Source: Duganella sp. 1411 (lineage in GTDB: Bacteria; Pseudomonadota; Gammaproteobacteria; Burkholderiales; Burkholderiaceae_D). From it: 64,000 bases of DNA. The position numbers were made by a program, and so were the translations under genes. A model generated the notes under the pieces. The model worked only from the letters and a program-made list of their open reading frames with translations, searched no databases and had not been told where the DNA came from. The DNA lies in NCBI RefSeq assembly GCF_017833525.1, contig NZ_JAFICD010000001.1:2666001-2730000 (forward strand), in the 5' to 3' direction. Below are positions 1-8,915 of the stretch, in pieces. Position 1 is the stretch's first letter. Each line of letters starts with the position of its first letter.

Positions 1-1450
1 GCCGTCCCAGCGCGGCGTCGGGCACGCGGTAGACGCCCTCCTCGTCGGGCAGCACGCGCCGGTATTCGGGATAGACGGCCAAGGTCTGGCCGCCGCGCGC
101 GACGAAGTCCAGCGCCCACTGCCACTCCCCGGCGCTCAGGTCGCGGTAGGACCAGGCGCCGCGCACCTCCTCATACAGCGCCTCGGAGCGGAAGCCGCCG
201 CCCAGCGCGATCGTCACCAGGTGCTGCACCAGCACGTCGAGCGGCTTGTCGGGCACCGGCCGCGCCTCGATGTCGCGCGCCGCCACCGCCTGGCGCGCGC
301 CGGCCGCCTCCAGCAGCTCCATGCTTTGCGTCGGCACCAGGGTCAGGCGCGAGACGCGTCCCGGCGCGTGGCCGCTGCGCCCGGCCCGCTGCAGCAGGCG
401 GGCGATGCCCTTGGCGCTGCCGATCTGCAGCACGCGCTCGACCGGCAAAAAGTCGACGCCCAGGTCCAGGCTCGAGGTGCACACCACCGCCTTCAGCCGT
501 CCCTGTTTCAATCCCTGCTCGACCCAGTCGCGCACCTCCTTGTCGAGCGAGCCGTGGTGCAGCGCGATCAACCCTGCCCAGTCGGGACGGGCCTCGAGCA
601 TGTGCTGGTACCACAGCTCCGCCTGCGAACGGGTGTTGGTGAACACCAGGGTGGTGGCGTGCTGTTCGATCTCCGCGATGACCGGTCCGAGCATCTGGAT
701 GCCCAGGTGGCCGCCCCACGGAAAGCGCGACGGATGGTCGGGGATCAAGGTGTCGACCCGGATCTCCTTGGCCACGTGGCCCTCGACGGTGACGCCGCCG
801 GGCATCAGCGCCTGTTTGGCCTGCGCCAGGTTGCCCAGCGTGGCCGACAGCCCCCACACCAGCAGCGCCGGATTCCACATGCGCAGGCGCGCCAGCGCCA
901 GCTGCGTCTGCACGCCGCGCTTGTTGCCCATCAGCTCGTGCCACTCGTCGATGATGATCATGTCCAGCTGGGCGAACTGGACGGCCGCCTCGGCCTTGCT
1001 CAGCAGCAGGGTCAGGCTTTCCGGCGTGGTGATCAAGGTGTCGGGCAGCTTTTTGTTTTGCCGCGCGCGCTGGGCCGAGCTGGTGTCGCCGGTGCGCGCC
1101 TCGACCTGCCAAGCGGTCTTGCCATCGGGCGCCAGCGCCTGGGCCGACTCCTGCAAGGCGCGCAAGGTGTCGGCCGCCAGCGCCCGCATCGGCGTGATCC
1201 ACAGCACCTTGAGTCCGGCCTTGGGCCGCGCGGGCGCCAGCGCGGCCGCGCGCTGCAGCGCCGCGAACCACACCGCGTAGGTCTTGCCGGCGCCGGTGCT
1301 CGCGTGCAGCAGCCCGGAGTGGCCGGCCGCCGCCGCCGCCCACACCTCGCGCTGGAACGGAAACACGCTCCAGCCGCGCGCGGCGAACCAGGCCTCGGTT
1401 TGCGCGACGGCCTTGGTGGCCTTCGGCGCCGCGCCCGGCCGCCCGCTCAT
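1..1450 (-). CDS. Ligase-associated DEXH-box helicase (Lhr type), C-terminus off the window
   Basis: Superfamily 2 DNA helicase expected to unwind damaged or nicked DNA with the ligase and exonuclease encoded just upstream. Reading leftward from the ATG at 1450, residues 51-57 are the Walker A motif STGAGKT, DEWH (168-171) is motif II, LSATLGN near 201-207 is motif III, and QRAGRSGH further on is motif VI. The Lhr family has DEVH/DEAH here, so the W is a mild variant. The ATG overlaps the ligase stop codon (ATGA), implying translational coupling. About 483 codons are present, while full ligase-associated helicases are over 800 residues, so roughly the C-terminal 40% lies beyond the left edge. 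Family assignment is firm; the repair role comes from family knowledge. Confidence 0.93.
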   Translation of the reverse strand, partial: MSGRPGAAPKATKAVAQTEAWFAARGWSVFPFQREVWAAAAAGHSGLLHASTGAGKTYAVWFAALQRAAALAPARPKAGLKVLWITPMRALAADTLRALQESAQALAPDGKTAWQVEARTGDTSSAQRARQNKKLPDTLITTPESLTLLLSKAEAAVQFAQLDMIIIDEWHELMGNKRGVQTQLALARLRMWNPALLVWGLSATLGNLAQAKQALMPGGVTVEGHVAKEIRVDTLIPDHPSRFPWGGHLGIQMLGPVIAEIEQHATTLVFTNTRSQAELWYQHMLEARPDWAGLIALHHGSLDKEVRDWVEQGLKQGRLKAVVCTSSLDLGVDFLPVERVLQIGSAKGIARLLQRAGRSGHAPGRVSRLTLVPTQSMELLEAAGARQAVAARDIEARPVPDKPLDVLVQHLVTIALGGGFRSEALYEEVRGAWSYRDLSAGEWQWALDFVARGGQTLAVYPEYRRVLPDEEGVYRVPDAALGR

Positions 1451-3087
1451 GATGTCGCCAGCAGGCTTTTCAGCGAGTCCAGCGTGTCGGCCTCATCGAT
1501 TGATTTGTCTTCGCGCTGGCGCAGGATGCGGGGGAAGCGCACCGCGATGCCCGACTTGTGGCGCGGCGAGCTGGCGATGCCCTCGAAGCCGATCTCGAAC
1601 ACCATGCTGGGCGTGACGCTGCGCACCGGGCCGAATTTCTCCACCGTGGTCTTGCGGATGGCCTGGTCGACCTTGGCGATCTCGGCGTCGGTCAGGCCGG
1701 AATAGGCCTTGGCGAACGGCACCAGCTTGCGCTCGCGGCCGTCGTCCTCCCATACGGCAAAGGTATAGTCGGTGTACAGCGAGGCCCGCCGGCCGTGGCC
1801 GCTCTGCGCGTAGATCAGCACCGCGTCGACGCTGAACGGATCGATCTTCCATTTCCACCAGGTGCCGACGTTCTTGGTGCGGCCGACGCCGTAACGGGCG
1901 TCGATGGCCTTGAGCATCATGCCCTCGACGCCGCGCTCGCGCGACTCGGTGCGGATCTGCGCCAGATGTTCCCAGCTGTCGGCGGTGATCAGCGGCGACA
2001 GGCGCAGCTGCGGCGCCGCATGCTGCGCGCGCAGCGTGCCCACCAATTGTTCCAGCATGCGCCGGCGCTCCGCCTGCGGCAACTCGCGCAGGTCGCGCCC
2101 GTCCATCTCCAGCAGGTCGTAGGCCACCAGCACGGCCGGCAACTCGCCCAGCAGGCGGGCCGACACCTGCTTGCGGCCCATGCGTTTTTGCAAGTCGGCA
2201 AACGGCGCCGGCGCGTTGCCGCCATGCCAGATCAGGATCTCGCCGTCGAGCACCACGCCGTCGGGCAGGCGCAGCGCGGCCAGTTCCGGGAAGCGCTCGG
2301 TGATCAAATCCTCGCCGCGCGACCACAGCCAGTTCTTGCCCTCGCGGCTGACCAGCTGCGCGCGCATGCCGTCGTACTTCCATTCGACCTGCCAGTCCGA
2401 CAGCGGCCCCAGCGAGGCCGGCTCGCGGTCCAGCAGCGCGTGCGCCAGGAAGAACGGATACGGCTGGCCACCGCGCTGCGCGTGCTCCTCCGGCGTGTGG
2501 GCGGCGATCAGCTGCAGGAAGCCGGCCGCCGTCGGGCTGACGCTGCCGTCGGTCCAGCCCATCAGGCGCTGCGCCACCAGCTTGCTGTCGAGGCCGGCGA
2601 TGGCGCTGAGCGCGCGCGTCACCAGCAGCCGCGAGACGCCGACCCGGAAGCCGCCACCGATCAGCTTGGTCAACAGGAAGCGCTCGCGCGTGTCGAGCTG
2701 GTCCCAGTACAGCAGCAGCGCCGACCGCACCGCCTCGGGCGCGGCGCCGCGCAACGGCGCGATGCCCAGCTCGATCCAATCGGCCAGGCCGATGTCGCTC
2801 GGCTGGCTCGGCGGCGGCAGGATGTGGGCGATGGTCTCGGCCAGGTCGCCGACCGCGTGGTAGCACTCGTCGAACAGCCAGTCGTCCAGGCCCGAGTATT
2901 CGATGGCGAACTGGCGCAGCAGCTTGGTCGGCACCGCCTGGCGCGGCTTGCCGCCGGCCAGGAAATACACGGCCCAGGCGGCGTCCTGCGGCGCCGCGCT
3001 GCTGAAGTACGCCTGCAGCGCCGCCAGCTTGCGGCTGGTGGAGGTGGTTTCGTCGAGTTCCGCGTAGAGACGGGCGAAATCACGCAT
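1447..3087 (-). CDS. ATP-dependent DNA ligase (ligase-associated repair operon)
   Basis: Seals nicks with ATP through a lysyl-AMP intermediate. The 546-residue protein has an N-terminal DNA-binding domain (about 1-210), the adenylation domain with [10 protein letters not shown] (catalytic Lys237), LDGEILIW (motif III), EGMMLKA (motif V), and an OB-fold C-terminus ending after [10 protein letters not shown]. This is the bacterial ATP ligase type that occurs with an MBL exonuclease and Lhr helicase, additional to the essential NAD-dependent LigA. The start is supported by AAGGAG upstream. It overlaps the exonuclease stop by 8 bp and its own stop overlaps the helicase start, so the three genes form one operon read exonuclease-ligase-helicase. 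Confidence 0.95.
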   Translation of the reverse strand: MRDFARLYAELDETTSTSRKLAALQAYFSSAAPQDAAWAVYFLAGGKPRQAVPTKLLRQFAIEYSGLDDWLFDECYHAVGDLAETIAHILPPPSQPSDIGLADWIELGIAPLRGAAPEAVRSALLLYWDQLDTRERFLLTKLIGGGFRVGVSRLLVTRALSAIAGLDSKLVAQRLMGWTDGSVSPTAAGFLQLIAAHTPEEHAQRGGQPYPFFLAHALLDREPASLGPLSDWQVEWKYDGMRAQLVSREGKNWLWSRGEDLITERFPELAALRLPDGVVLDGEILIWHGGNAPAPFADLQKRMGRKQVSARLLGELPAVLVAYDLLEMDGRDLRELPQAERRRMLEQLVGTLRAQHAAPQLRLSPLITADSWEHLAQIRTESRERGVEGMMLKAIDARYGVGRTKNVGTWWKWKIDPFSVDAVLIYAQSGHGRRASLYTDYTFAVWEDDGRERKLVPFAKAYSGLTDAEIAKVDQAIRKTTVEKFGPVRSVTPSMVFEIGFEGIASSPRHKSGIAVRFPRILRQREDKSIDEADTLDSLKSLLATS

Positions 3088-4189
3088 CGGCGGCTCCTTC
3101 CGTTTCGGTGGCGCGGGCGGCGGCGGCGCTGGCCTCGGTATCGGCGGCGGGACCGGCCGCCGCCACTTCGTCGGCCTCGTCGTCGCCGTATTCGGTGTCG
3201 AAGCCGCTCGCCTGCAGGCCCTGCTGCTGCAACCAGCGCACCAGCACCGGGATCGAACCGTGGGTGACGATCACCCGCTCGGCACCGGTGGCGGCTATGG
3301 CCTGCATCAGCCCCGGCCAGTCCGCGTGGTCCGACAGCACGAAGCCGCGGTCGACGCCGCGCCGGCGGCGCGCGCCGCGCAGCTGCATCCAGCCGCTGGC
3401 GAAGGCGTCGCTGAAGTCGCCGAAGCGCTTGATCCACGGCGACCCGGCGGCCGACGGCGGCGCGATGACCATGGCGCGGCCGATGTCCTGCTTGTCGACC
3501 TCGCCCACCATGACGGTCGGCGGCAGCGGCACGCCCTCGTCGCGGTAGACCTGGTTCAAGGTTTGCACGGCGCCATGGCAGATGATCGGGCCGATCTCCG
3601 GGTCCAGCCCGCTCAGGATGCGCTGCGCCTTGCCGAAGCTGTAGCACTGCATGACGCTGGCGCGCCCCTGCGCGGCGTTGGCGCGCCACCAGTCGTTGAT
3701 GTCGTCATACACCTCCTGCTGCGGCTGCCATTGGTAGATCGGCAGGCCGAAGGTCGACTCGGTGATGAAGGTATCGCAGCGCACCGGCTCGAACGGCGTG
3801 CAGGTGCTGTCCGCCTCGACCTTGTAGTCGCCGGACGCCACCCACACCTGGCCCTGGTACTCCATGCGCACCTGCGCCGAGCCCAGCACGTGGCCGGCCG
3901 GATGCAGCGAGATCGCCACGCCGTTGTGCACCACCCGCTCGCCGTAGGCCAGGCCCTCGATATGGACCGGGCCCAGGCGCGACTTGACCACGTTCACGCC
4001 GGTCTCGGCGGTCAGGTAGTGCTGGTGGCCGCCACGCGCGTGATCGCCGTGCGCGTGCGTGATGACGGCGCGCTCCACCGGCCGCCATGGGTCGATGTAG
4101 AACTGGCCGGGCACGCAATACAGGCCTTCCTTGCGGACTACCACCAAGTCGGATGCGGCGGATACGGGTGTGGACACTGGCAAAGACAT
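3080..4189 (-). CDS. Ligase-associated DNA exonuclease, metallo-beta-lactamase/beta-CASP fold
   Basis: Metal-dependent nuclease related to mRNA 3'-end processing factors and SNM1 enzymes, first gene of the ligase-helicase operon. With the ATG at 4189 as residue 1, the metal-binding HxHxDH motif is H45-A-H47-G-D49-H50 in ITHAHGDHARGG; later motifs GHVLGSAQV, SGDYKVEAD and LSDHADWPG fit the family. A longer frame starts at a TTG (4216) but has no visible ribosome-binding site and adds nine non-conserved residues, so the ATG was preferred. The C-terminal 40 residues are Ala/Glu-rich and low-complexity. It probably trims DNA ends before ligation; that role is inferred from gene association. Confidence 0.9.
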   Translation of the reverse strand: MSLPVSTPVSAASDLVVVRKEGLYCVPGQFYIDPWRPVERAVITHAHGDHARGGHQHYLTAETGVNVVKSRLGPVHIEGLAYGERVVHNGVAISLHPAGHVLGSAQVRMEYQGQVWVASGDYKVEADSTCTPFEPVRCDTFITESTFGLPIYQWQPQQEVYDDINDWWRANAAQGRASVMQCYSFGKAQRILSGLDPEIGPIICHGAVQTLNQVYRDEGVPLPPTVMVGEVDKQDIGRAMVIAPPSAAGSPWIKRFGDFSDAFASGWMQLRGARRRRGVDRGFVLSDHADWPGLMQAIAATGAERVIVTHGSIPVLVRWLQQQGLQASGFDTEYGDDEADEVAAAGPAADTEASAAAARATETEGAADA

Positions 4190-4276
4190 AGGCAGGCTTT
4201 CAGAAACGGCTTTCAAAATACGATAGCCGATTCTGTCGCCGTCATATGCCTCCGTCTGTCAGGCAGCGCACCCTCA

Positions 4277-4510
4277 TCATGGATCGATGAACTCCGCCAT
4301 GAAGCTGACATTGTCATCTTCGTGGGCGTCGATGACGACGTGTTCGTCGCCTATCATCAACATGGCCGCGAGGTCGTTGGCCCTCACAGATGGGCTAGGC
4401 TGTGTCGGCTTGCCCTCGCTGCCGGTGTGTCGTTGCTGCGGTTGTTGCTTGTCATTGTTTTTTGGCTTGCCCTGACGCGGTAGGTCTGCGTTCTTTTTTC
4501 TGGTCGACAT
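4277..4510 (-). CDS. Small hydrophilic protein of unknown function
   Basis: A 77-residue protein starting MSTRKKNAD. The first half is very basic and polar (Lys/Gln/Asn/Pro-rich), the second half acidic, ending in DNVSFMAEFIDP. No signal peptide, membrane segment or known motif is visible. The start at 4510 was chosen because GGAAAA lies 4-9 bases upstream; an in-frame ATG at 4570 has no such site. It is a single gene facing left, separated from the exonuclease by 87 bp and from the LysR gene by a 300-bp gap. Function is not recognised; it could be a lineage-specific small protein. Confidence 0.5.
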   Translation of the reverse strand: MSTRKKNADLPRQGKPKNNDKQQPQQRHTGSEGKPTQPSPSVRANDLAAMLMIGDEHVVIDAHEDDNVSFMAEFIDP

Positions 4511-4811
4511 AAGTTTTCCGTTTAGATGGTAAAAGACGCGTCCCATAGAAGTCGTGACGCACTGCGACAAGAGTAGCCTGCATGGCGGGCGCGCGCCATC
4601 GGAGACTGCCTACATTTGGCGTAGGAGGGACGCGGCCCGGATCAGGCGTTTACGCCCCTGCCGCGCCCGCCTCGCCCCGCAATATCGGCCCCGCGCGGAT
4701 GGGCCCGTCTATTCCCGGTGGCAAAACGGCGCTGTAGTTTGGCTCCACGCGCCAGCGATAAAGCGGGCGCGGCCGGCGCGGTTTTTGAAACCATGATACC
4801 TTTTCGGTATC
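4511..4811. other. Intergenic gap upstream of the LysR gene
   Basis: About 300 bp between two divergently oriented genes. Apart from the palindrome at 4792-4814 nothing definite was seen; short reading frames here do not resemble coding sequence. It should hold promoters for both neighbours. Confidence 0.5.
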
Positions 4812-4814
4812 ATG
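4792..4814. promoter_or_regulatory. Perfect palindrome overlapping the LysR start codon
   Basis: CATGATACC, a 5-base TTTTC spacer, then GGTATCATG form a perfect 9+9 bp inverted repeat with internal T-N11-A geometry typical of LysR-type operators. The last three bases are the ATG of the LysR gene (4812), so a bound dimer would block translation initiation or transcript clearance. Autorepression is the natural inference. Confidence 0.6.
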
Positions 4815-5696
4815 AGAAAACTCGATACCCACGCGCTGCAGATGTTTGTCGCGGTCGCCCAGTGCCTCAATTTCCGCCAGGCGGCCGAACGGCTGCACAT
4901 GACGCAGCCGCCGCTGAGCCGGGCCGTGCGGCAACTGGAGGAGCGGCTGGGCGTCAAACTGTTCGAGCGCGACACCCAGCGCGTGACGCCGACGGCCGCC
5001 GCCACCGCCCTGCTGCCGCGCGCGCTGCGCATCCTGGCGCTGCTGGACGAGGCCGAACTGGCGCTGCGCACGCTCAAGCCGGCGCCGCCCCGGCCGCTGC
5101 GCCTGGGCCTGACGCGGTCGATGGAGTCTGACCTGTTCCGCGGTTTCACCGAGGCGCTGTCGGCGCAGACCGGCGCCGCGCCCGACATCGTCGTCGACGA
5201 CTCGCCCCGGCTGGTGGCGCGGTTGCGCGCGCGCCGGCTGGACGCCGCCGTCATCGCCCTGCCCACCAAGACTTTCGACCTGCAAGTGCAGGGTCTGGGC
5301 AGCCAGCCGATGCTGGTCGCCCTGCCCAGCCGCCACCCGCTGGCCCGCCGCCGCGCGCTGTCGCTGGCCGACCTGCGCGACCTGCCGGTGTACTGGTTCG
5401 AGCGCGCGCGCCAGCCGGCCTACTTCGACCACTGCCACGCGGTGTTCCGCGAGCACGGCTTCGCGCCGGCCTTCCTGCGCGAGCCGGCCGACCATCACGT
5501 GCTGCTGAGCGAAATAGCGGCCGGCTACGGCGTCGCGCTGCTGCCGGCGTCGTTCGCCGTCATCGCCCGCGCCGGCGTGGCCTACCGCAAGCTGGCCGAG
5601 GGCGAGCGCCTGGCCACCGGGCTGGGCCTGATCGTCGCCGACGAGCATCCCGCCGCCGGCACGCTGCGGCGCCTGGCGGCGGCCACGCTCGGCTGA
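4812..5696 (+). CDS. LysR-family transcriptional regulator
   Basis: A 294-residue LysR-type regulator: N-terminal winged helix-turn-helix (residues 1-60, with FRQAAERLHMTQPPLSRAV as recognition region), linker helix, then an effector-binding domain from about residue 92 (RPLRLGLTRS) to the end. The ATG is inside a perfect palindrome and lacks a good Shine-Dalgarno sequence, which is unusual. No divergent enzyme gene lies immediately upstream, so the target is unknown; the next gene rightward (methionine sulfoxide reductase, 88 bp away) is a possible partner. Family is certain, effector unknown. Confidence 0.92.
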   Translation: MRKLDTHALQMFVAVAQCLNFRQAAERLHMTQPPLSRAVRQLEERLGVKLFERDTQRVTPTAAATALLPRALRILALLDEAELALRTLKPAPPRPLRLGLTRSMESDLFRGFTEALSAQTGAAPDIVVDDSPRLVARLRARRLDAAVIALPTKTFDLQVQGLGSQPMLVALPSRHPLARRRALSLADLRDLPVYWFERARQPAYFDHCHAVFREHGFAPAFLREPADHHVLLSEIAAGYGVALLPASFAVIARAGVAYRKLAEGERLATGLGLIVADEHPAAGTLRRLAAATLG

Positions 5697-5784
5697 GCCG
5701 CTGCGCGCGCGGCCCGCTTGGGCTACCATAGCGGCTTGGCCGCCGCCCGTCCGGGCCCGGCAACCACTCAATCACGCGAATATC

Positions 5785-6297
5785 ATGACTTTCACCCTCA
5801 GCGACACCGCCTACAGCACCGACACCCCAGCAGCCAAGCGCGCCATGTTCGACGACCTGCGCTCGCAACTGACCGGTTTGGTGCACGGCGAGAGCGACTT
5901 GATCGCCAACACCGCCAACTTTAGTTCGCTGGTGTTCAACAGCATGCCGGGCCTGAACTGGGCCGGGTTTTATTTCCTCAAGGGCGATGAGCTGGTGCTG
6001 GGACCGTTCCAGGGCAAGCCGGCCTGCATCCGCATCAAGAAGGGACGCGGGGTGTGCGGCACCACCGTGGTCGAGGGTAGATCGATTGTCGTGCCGGATG
6101 TGCATGCGTTTCCGGGGCATATCGCCTGCGATGTCAATTCGCGCTCGGAGCTGGTGGTGCCGGTGCGCGGCGCCGGTGGCGAGATTGTTGGCGTGTTCGA
6201 TTTGGACAGCCCGTTGCCGAACCGTTTCGACCAGACCGATGCCGATGGTATCGAGGCGCTGGTGAGGGTGTTGGAGGCGACGCTGGTGGGGGCGTAG
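5785..6297 (+). CDS. msrC: Free methionine-(R)-sulfoxide reductase (GAF domain)
   Basis: A 170-residue single GAF-domain enzyme that reduces free methionine-(R)-sulfoxide in the cytoplasm with thioredoxin as electron donor. The three family cysteines are present: Cys81 (KPACIRI), Cys91 (GRGVCGT) and Cys115 (GHIACDV), matching the 10- and 24-residue spacing of fRMsr proteins. SRSELVVPV and GVFDLDSP are also typical. It stands alone, ending just before the nested palindrome at 6311-6374, which likely terminates it. Confidence 0.92.
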   Translation: MTFTLSDTAYSTDTPAAKRAMFDDLRSQLTGLVHGESDLIANTANFSSLVFNSMPGLNWAGFYFLKGDELVLGPFQGKPACIRIKKGRGVCGTTVVEGRSIVVPDVHAFPGHIACDVNSRSELVVPVRGAGGEIVGVFDLDSPLPNRFDQTDADGIEALVRVLEATLVGA

Positions 6298-6310
6298 GCG
6301 GCAATCGTTC

Positions 6311-6374
6311 AACCCGCAACCCGGCGAACGGGGGTCGTACCCCGTGGGTACGACCCCGGCCTTTTCGGGTTGCG
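6311..6374. repeat. Nested palindromic repeat, copy A (likely bidirectional terminator)
   Basis: An inner perfect hairpin (12-bp arms 6331-6342 and 6346-6357, core GGGGTCGTACCC, 3-nt loop) is enclosed by a second 9-bp inverted repeat CGCAACCCG (6315-6323) / CGGGTTGCG (6366-6374). It sits between the convergent ends of msrC and the ECF42 sigma gene. Related copies are at 43523-43586, 52471-52517 and 57265-57330. Confidence 0.8.
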
Positions 6375-6381
6375 ACCCGGC

Positions 6382-7659
6382 TCAATCCACCAGCCCCAAT
6401 CCGGCGGCGCGGGCCAGTAACAACGTCTTTTCGCGTTCGTTGCGCGTCAATCCGGCGGCGCGCTCCAGCTCCGCGCGCGCCTCTTCATTGCGTCCCAGCT
6501 TGGCCAGGAAATCGCCGCGCACGCTCGGCAGCAGGTGGTAATTCTTCAGCGCCGCCACCTCCAGCAGGCCGTCGACCACCTCCAGCCCCGCCTCCGGCCC
6601 GAACGCCATCGATACCGCCACCGCCCGGTTGAGCTCGACCACCGGCGACGGCGCCAGCTGCGACAACGCGTCGTACAGCGCGGCGATCCGGCCCCAGTCG
6701 GTCTGCTCCGCCAGCCGCGCGCGCGCGTGGCAGGCGGCGATCGCGGCCTGCACGCCGTACGGCCCCAGCCCCCGGCCGGTGCGCTCGGCGCGCGCCAGCG
6801 CCGCCAGCCCGCGCCGTATCAGCAACTGGTCCCAGCGCGACCGGTCCTGTTCCAGCAGCAGGATCGGCTCGCCGCTCGGTCCCACGCGGGCGCGCGCGCG
6901 CGACGACTGGATCTCCATCAGCGCCACCAGGCCGTGCACCTCCGGCTCGTCCGGCGCCAGCTCGGCCAGGATGCGTCCCAGCCGCAGCGCCTCGTCGCAC
7001 AGCGCCGGCCGCATCCAGTCGGCGCCGGCGCTGGCCGAATACCCTTCGTTATAAATCAGATAGACCACCTGCAGCACCGACGCCAGCCGCTCGCCCAGCT
7101 CGTGCGCGCGCGGCGCCTCGAACGGCACCTTGGCCTCGGCCAGGGTGCGCTTGGCGCGCACGATGCGCTGTGCCACCGTGGCCTCCGGCACCAGGAAGGC
7201 GCGGGCGATCTCCTCGGTGCTGAGGCCGCCCAGCAGCCGCAGCGTCAATGCCACCCGGCCATCGGTCGGCAGCACCGGATGGCAGGCCACGAACACCAGC
7301 CGCAGCAAGTCGTCGCCGATGTCGTTTTCCAGCGCGTCGGCCACCGCCGCCTCCAGGTCCGGCGCGGCGTCCTGCAGCATGCCCTCGATCTCGTAGCCGA
7401 GCGCCGCTTCCTTTTCCTGGTGCAGCTGGCGCCGCCGCAGCACGTCCAGCGCGCGGTTCTTGGCGACCGTGGTCAGCCACGCGGCCGGCTGCTCGGGCAC
7501 GCCCGCCTCGGGCCAGCGCTCCAGCGCCAGCACCAGCGCGTCCTGCGCCAGTTCCTCGGCCTGGCCGACGTCGCGCAGCATGCGCGCCAGCACGGCGATG
7601 ATCTTGGCCGATTCCATCCGCCACACCGCTTCGACGATCCGGCTGACGTCAGAGGCCAC
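6382..7659 (-). CDS. ECF42-type RNA polymerase sigma factor
   Basis: A 425-residue sigma-70 family factor of the ECF group that carries a long C-terminal extension. Residues about 5-80 are region 2 (LAQDALVLALERWPE and AAWLTTVAKNRALDVLRRR), 115-170 region 4 (STEEIARAFLVPEATVAQRI), and 185-425 a TPR-like helical extension containing VVYLIYNEGY, characteristic of ECF42. No anti-sigma gene is adjacent, as expected for this group, whose members are linked to DGPF/YCII proteins instead. Translation starts at a GTG (7659) that overlaps the end of the upstream double-YCII gene by 11 bp. It is the last gene of a four-gene operon starting at 9394. Confidence 0.93.
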   Translation of the reverse strand: MASDVSRIVEAVWRMESAKIIAVLARMLRDVGQAEELAQDALVLALERWPEAGVPEQPAAWLTTVAKNRALDVLRRRQLHQEKEAALGYEIEGMLQDAAPDLEAAVADALENDIGDDLLRLVFVACHPVLPTDGRVALTLRLLGGLSTEEIARAFLVPEATVAQRIVRAKRTLAEAKVPFEAPRAHELGERLASVLQVVYLIYNEGYSASAGADWMRPALCDEALRLGRILAELAPDEPEVHGLVALMEIQSSRARARVGPSGEPILLLEQDRSRWDQLLIRRGLAALARAERTGRGLGPYGVQAAIAACHARARLAEQTDWGRIAALYDALSQLAPSPVVELNRAVAVSMAFGPEAGLEVVDGLLEVAALKNYHLLPSVRGDFLAKLGRNEEARAELERAAGLTRNEREKTLLLARAAGLGLVD

Positions 7660-8461
7660 GGTTTTTCTTGGCGAGGGCGCCGCGCAGGCCCGCTTCGAGC
7701 AGCTCGGCGCGCAGGCGCTCCTCGGCCGCGCGCATCTCGGGCGTGAATTCGCGGTGCTCGAGGCGCTCGCACGCCTCGCGGATTTCCAAGGTCAGGTCGC
7801 CCGGGTGCGGATACGGATAACCCTGGGCCCAGCCGATGGCGTCCTCGCGCGAGGCCGCCTGCACCATCCAGTAGCCGGCGATCAGTTCCTTGACCTCGGT
7901 GAACGGGCCGTCGACCACGGTGGTTTTGGAATTGGCGAAGTGCACGCGGGCGCCGGTGGCGGTGCCGCGCAGGCCGGAGCCGGCCAGCAGCACGCGCGCG
8001 CGCACGCCGGCCTCGTTGGTGTCGTTCATGCGGTCGATCACCTCCGGCGGCGGGATCAAATCGGCCTCCGCCTCCACGTCCGAGCGCAGGAACACGACGT
8101 AGCGCGTCAACGCCACGTCGCGCTGCGGCACGTTGCCCAGCACCGTGCCACGCTCGTCGAAGCTGTGGCACTCGCCGGCGCAGCCGGGATCGCGGATTTC
8201 ATAGACCGCGCCGCTGTCGAACAGCGGCCACCAGCGCACCTGCTCGATGACGTCCTCGCGCGAGGCCGCCTCGACCAGCGTGAAGCCGGCGATCAGCTCC
8301 TTGGGCGGGAACGGGCCGGTGCTCTGCGACCAGACGCCGTCGCGGCGCGTCAGGCGCACCGCCTCGGTGCTCGGTCGCAGAAAAACACCGGGCTCCAGCG
8401 CCGGCGGCTGCTCGCCACGCTCCGTGCTCTGGTTGGCCCGGCGCAGTACCATGAATTCCAT
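7649..8461 (-). CDS. Tandem YCII/DGPF-domain protein
   Basis: A 270-residue protein made of two YCII-related (DGPF) domains: the first (about 1-125) has a diverged signature around STGPFPPKELIAGFTLVEAAS, the second (125-240) the standard VDGPFTEVKELIAGYWMVQAAS. YCII domains are small alpha/beta barrels, and the DGPF group is the constant companion of ECF42 sigma factors; the biochemical role is unknown. The start at 8461 has AGGAG six bases upstream; a GTG three bases earlier is too close to it. It lies 40 bp after the single-domain YCII gene and overlaps the sigma gene, so co-expression is likely. Confidence 0.88.
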   Translation of the reverse strand: MEFMVLRRANQSTERGEQPPALEPGVFLRPSTEAVRLTRRDGVWSQSTGPFPPKELIAGFTLVEAASREDVIEQVRWWPLFDSGAVYEIRDPGCAGECHSFDERGTVLGNVPQRDVALTRYVVFLRSDVEAEADLIPPPEVIDRMNDTNEAGVRARVLLAGSGLRGTATGARVHFANSKTTVVDGPFTEVKELIAGYWMVQAASREDAIGWAQGYPYPHPGDLTLEIREACERLEHREFTPEMRAAEERLRAELLEAGLRGALAKKNRGL

Positions 8462-8501
8462 CACTTGCTCCTGATAAAGATTTAGCGTAAAGGTAGCAGC
8501 T

Positions 8502-8915
8502 TCACAGGCGTGCGCGCAAGGATTCTTCCATCGCCTTGACCTCCGGCGTGGCCGCCTCGCCGAAATCCTCCATCTCGAACACCTGGCGGATTTCGATCTC
8601 GGACGGGCCGTCGAACGGATTCGGGCAGCGCTTCATCCATTCGATCGCCTCCTCCTTGGACTTGACCTGGATCAGCCAGAAGCCGGCGATCAGCTCCTTG
8701 GTCTCCGAAAACGGGCCGTCGATGACGGTGCGCTTGCTGCCCTCGTAGCGGATGCGGGCGCCCTTGGAACTGGGCTGCAGGCCCTCGCCGGCCAGCAGCA
8801 CGCCGGCGTTGACCAGCTCCTCGTTGAACTTGCCCATCGCCGTCAACAGCTCGGCGCTCGGCATCTTGCCCGCCTCGGAATCCTCGGTGGCTTTCACGAT
8901 GATCATGAATCTCAT
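8502..8915 (-). CDS. Single YCII/DGPF-domain protein
   Basis: A 137-residue protein with one YCII/DGPF domain (MRFMIIVKATEDSEAG at the N-terminus, VIDGPFSETKELIAGFWLIQ in the middle). It is close to the second half of its neighbour, so the tandem gene probably arose by duplication and fusion. The ATG at 8915 overlaps the stop of the VOC gene as ATGA, which fixes the start and implies coupled translation. The signature motif is that of proteins encoded beside ECF42 sigma factors. Confidence 0.9.
   Translation of the reverse strand: MRFMIIVKATEDSEAGKMPSAELLTAMGKFNEELVNAGVLLAGEGLQPSSKGARIRYEGSKRTVIDGPFSETKELIAGFWLIQVKSKEEAIEWMKRCPNPFDGPSEIEIRQVFEMEDFGEAATPEVKAMEESLRARL

Noticed and set aside
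171..1343. Long Arg/Gly/Ala-rich open frame on the minus strand and several plus-strand frames in the same place
   Set aside because: They are shadows of the Lhr helicase gene in other frames; high G+C removes stop codons and the proteins lack any family motif.
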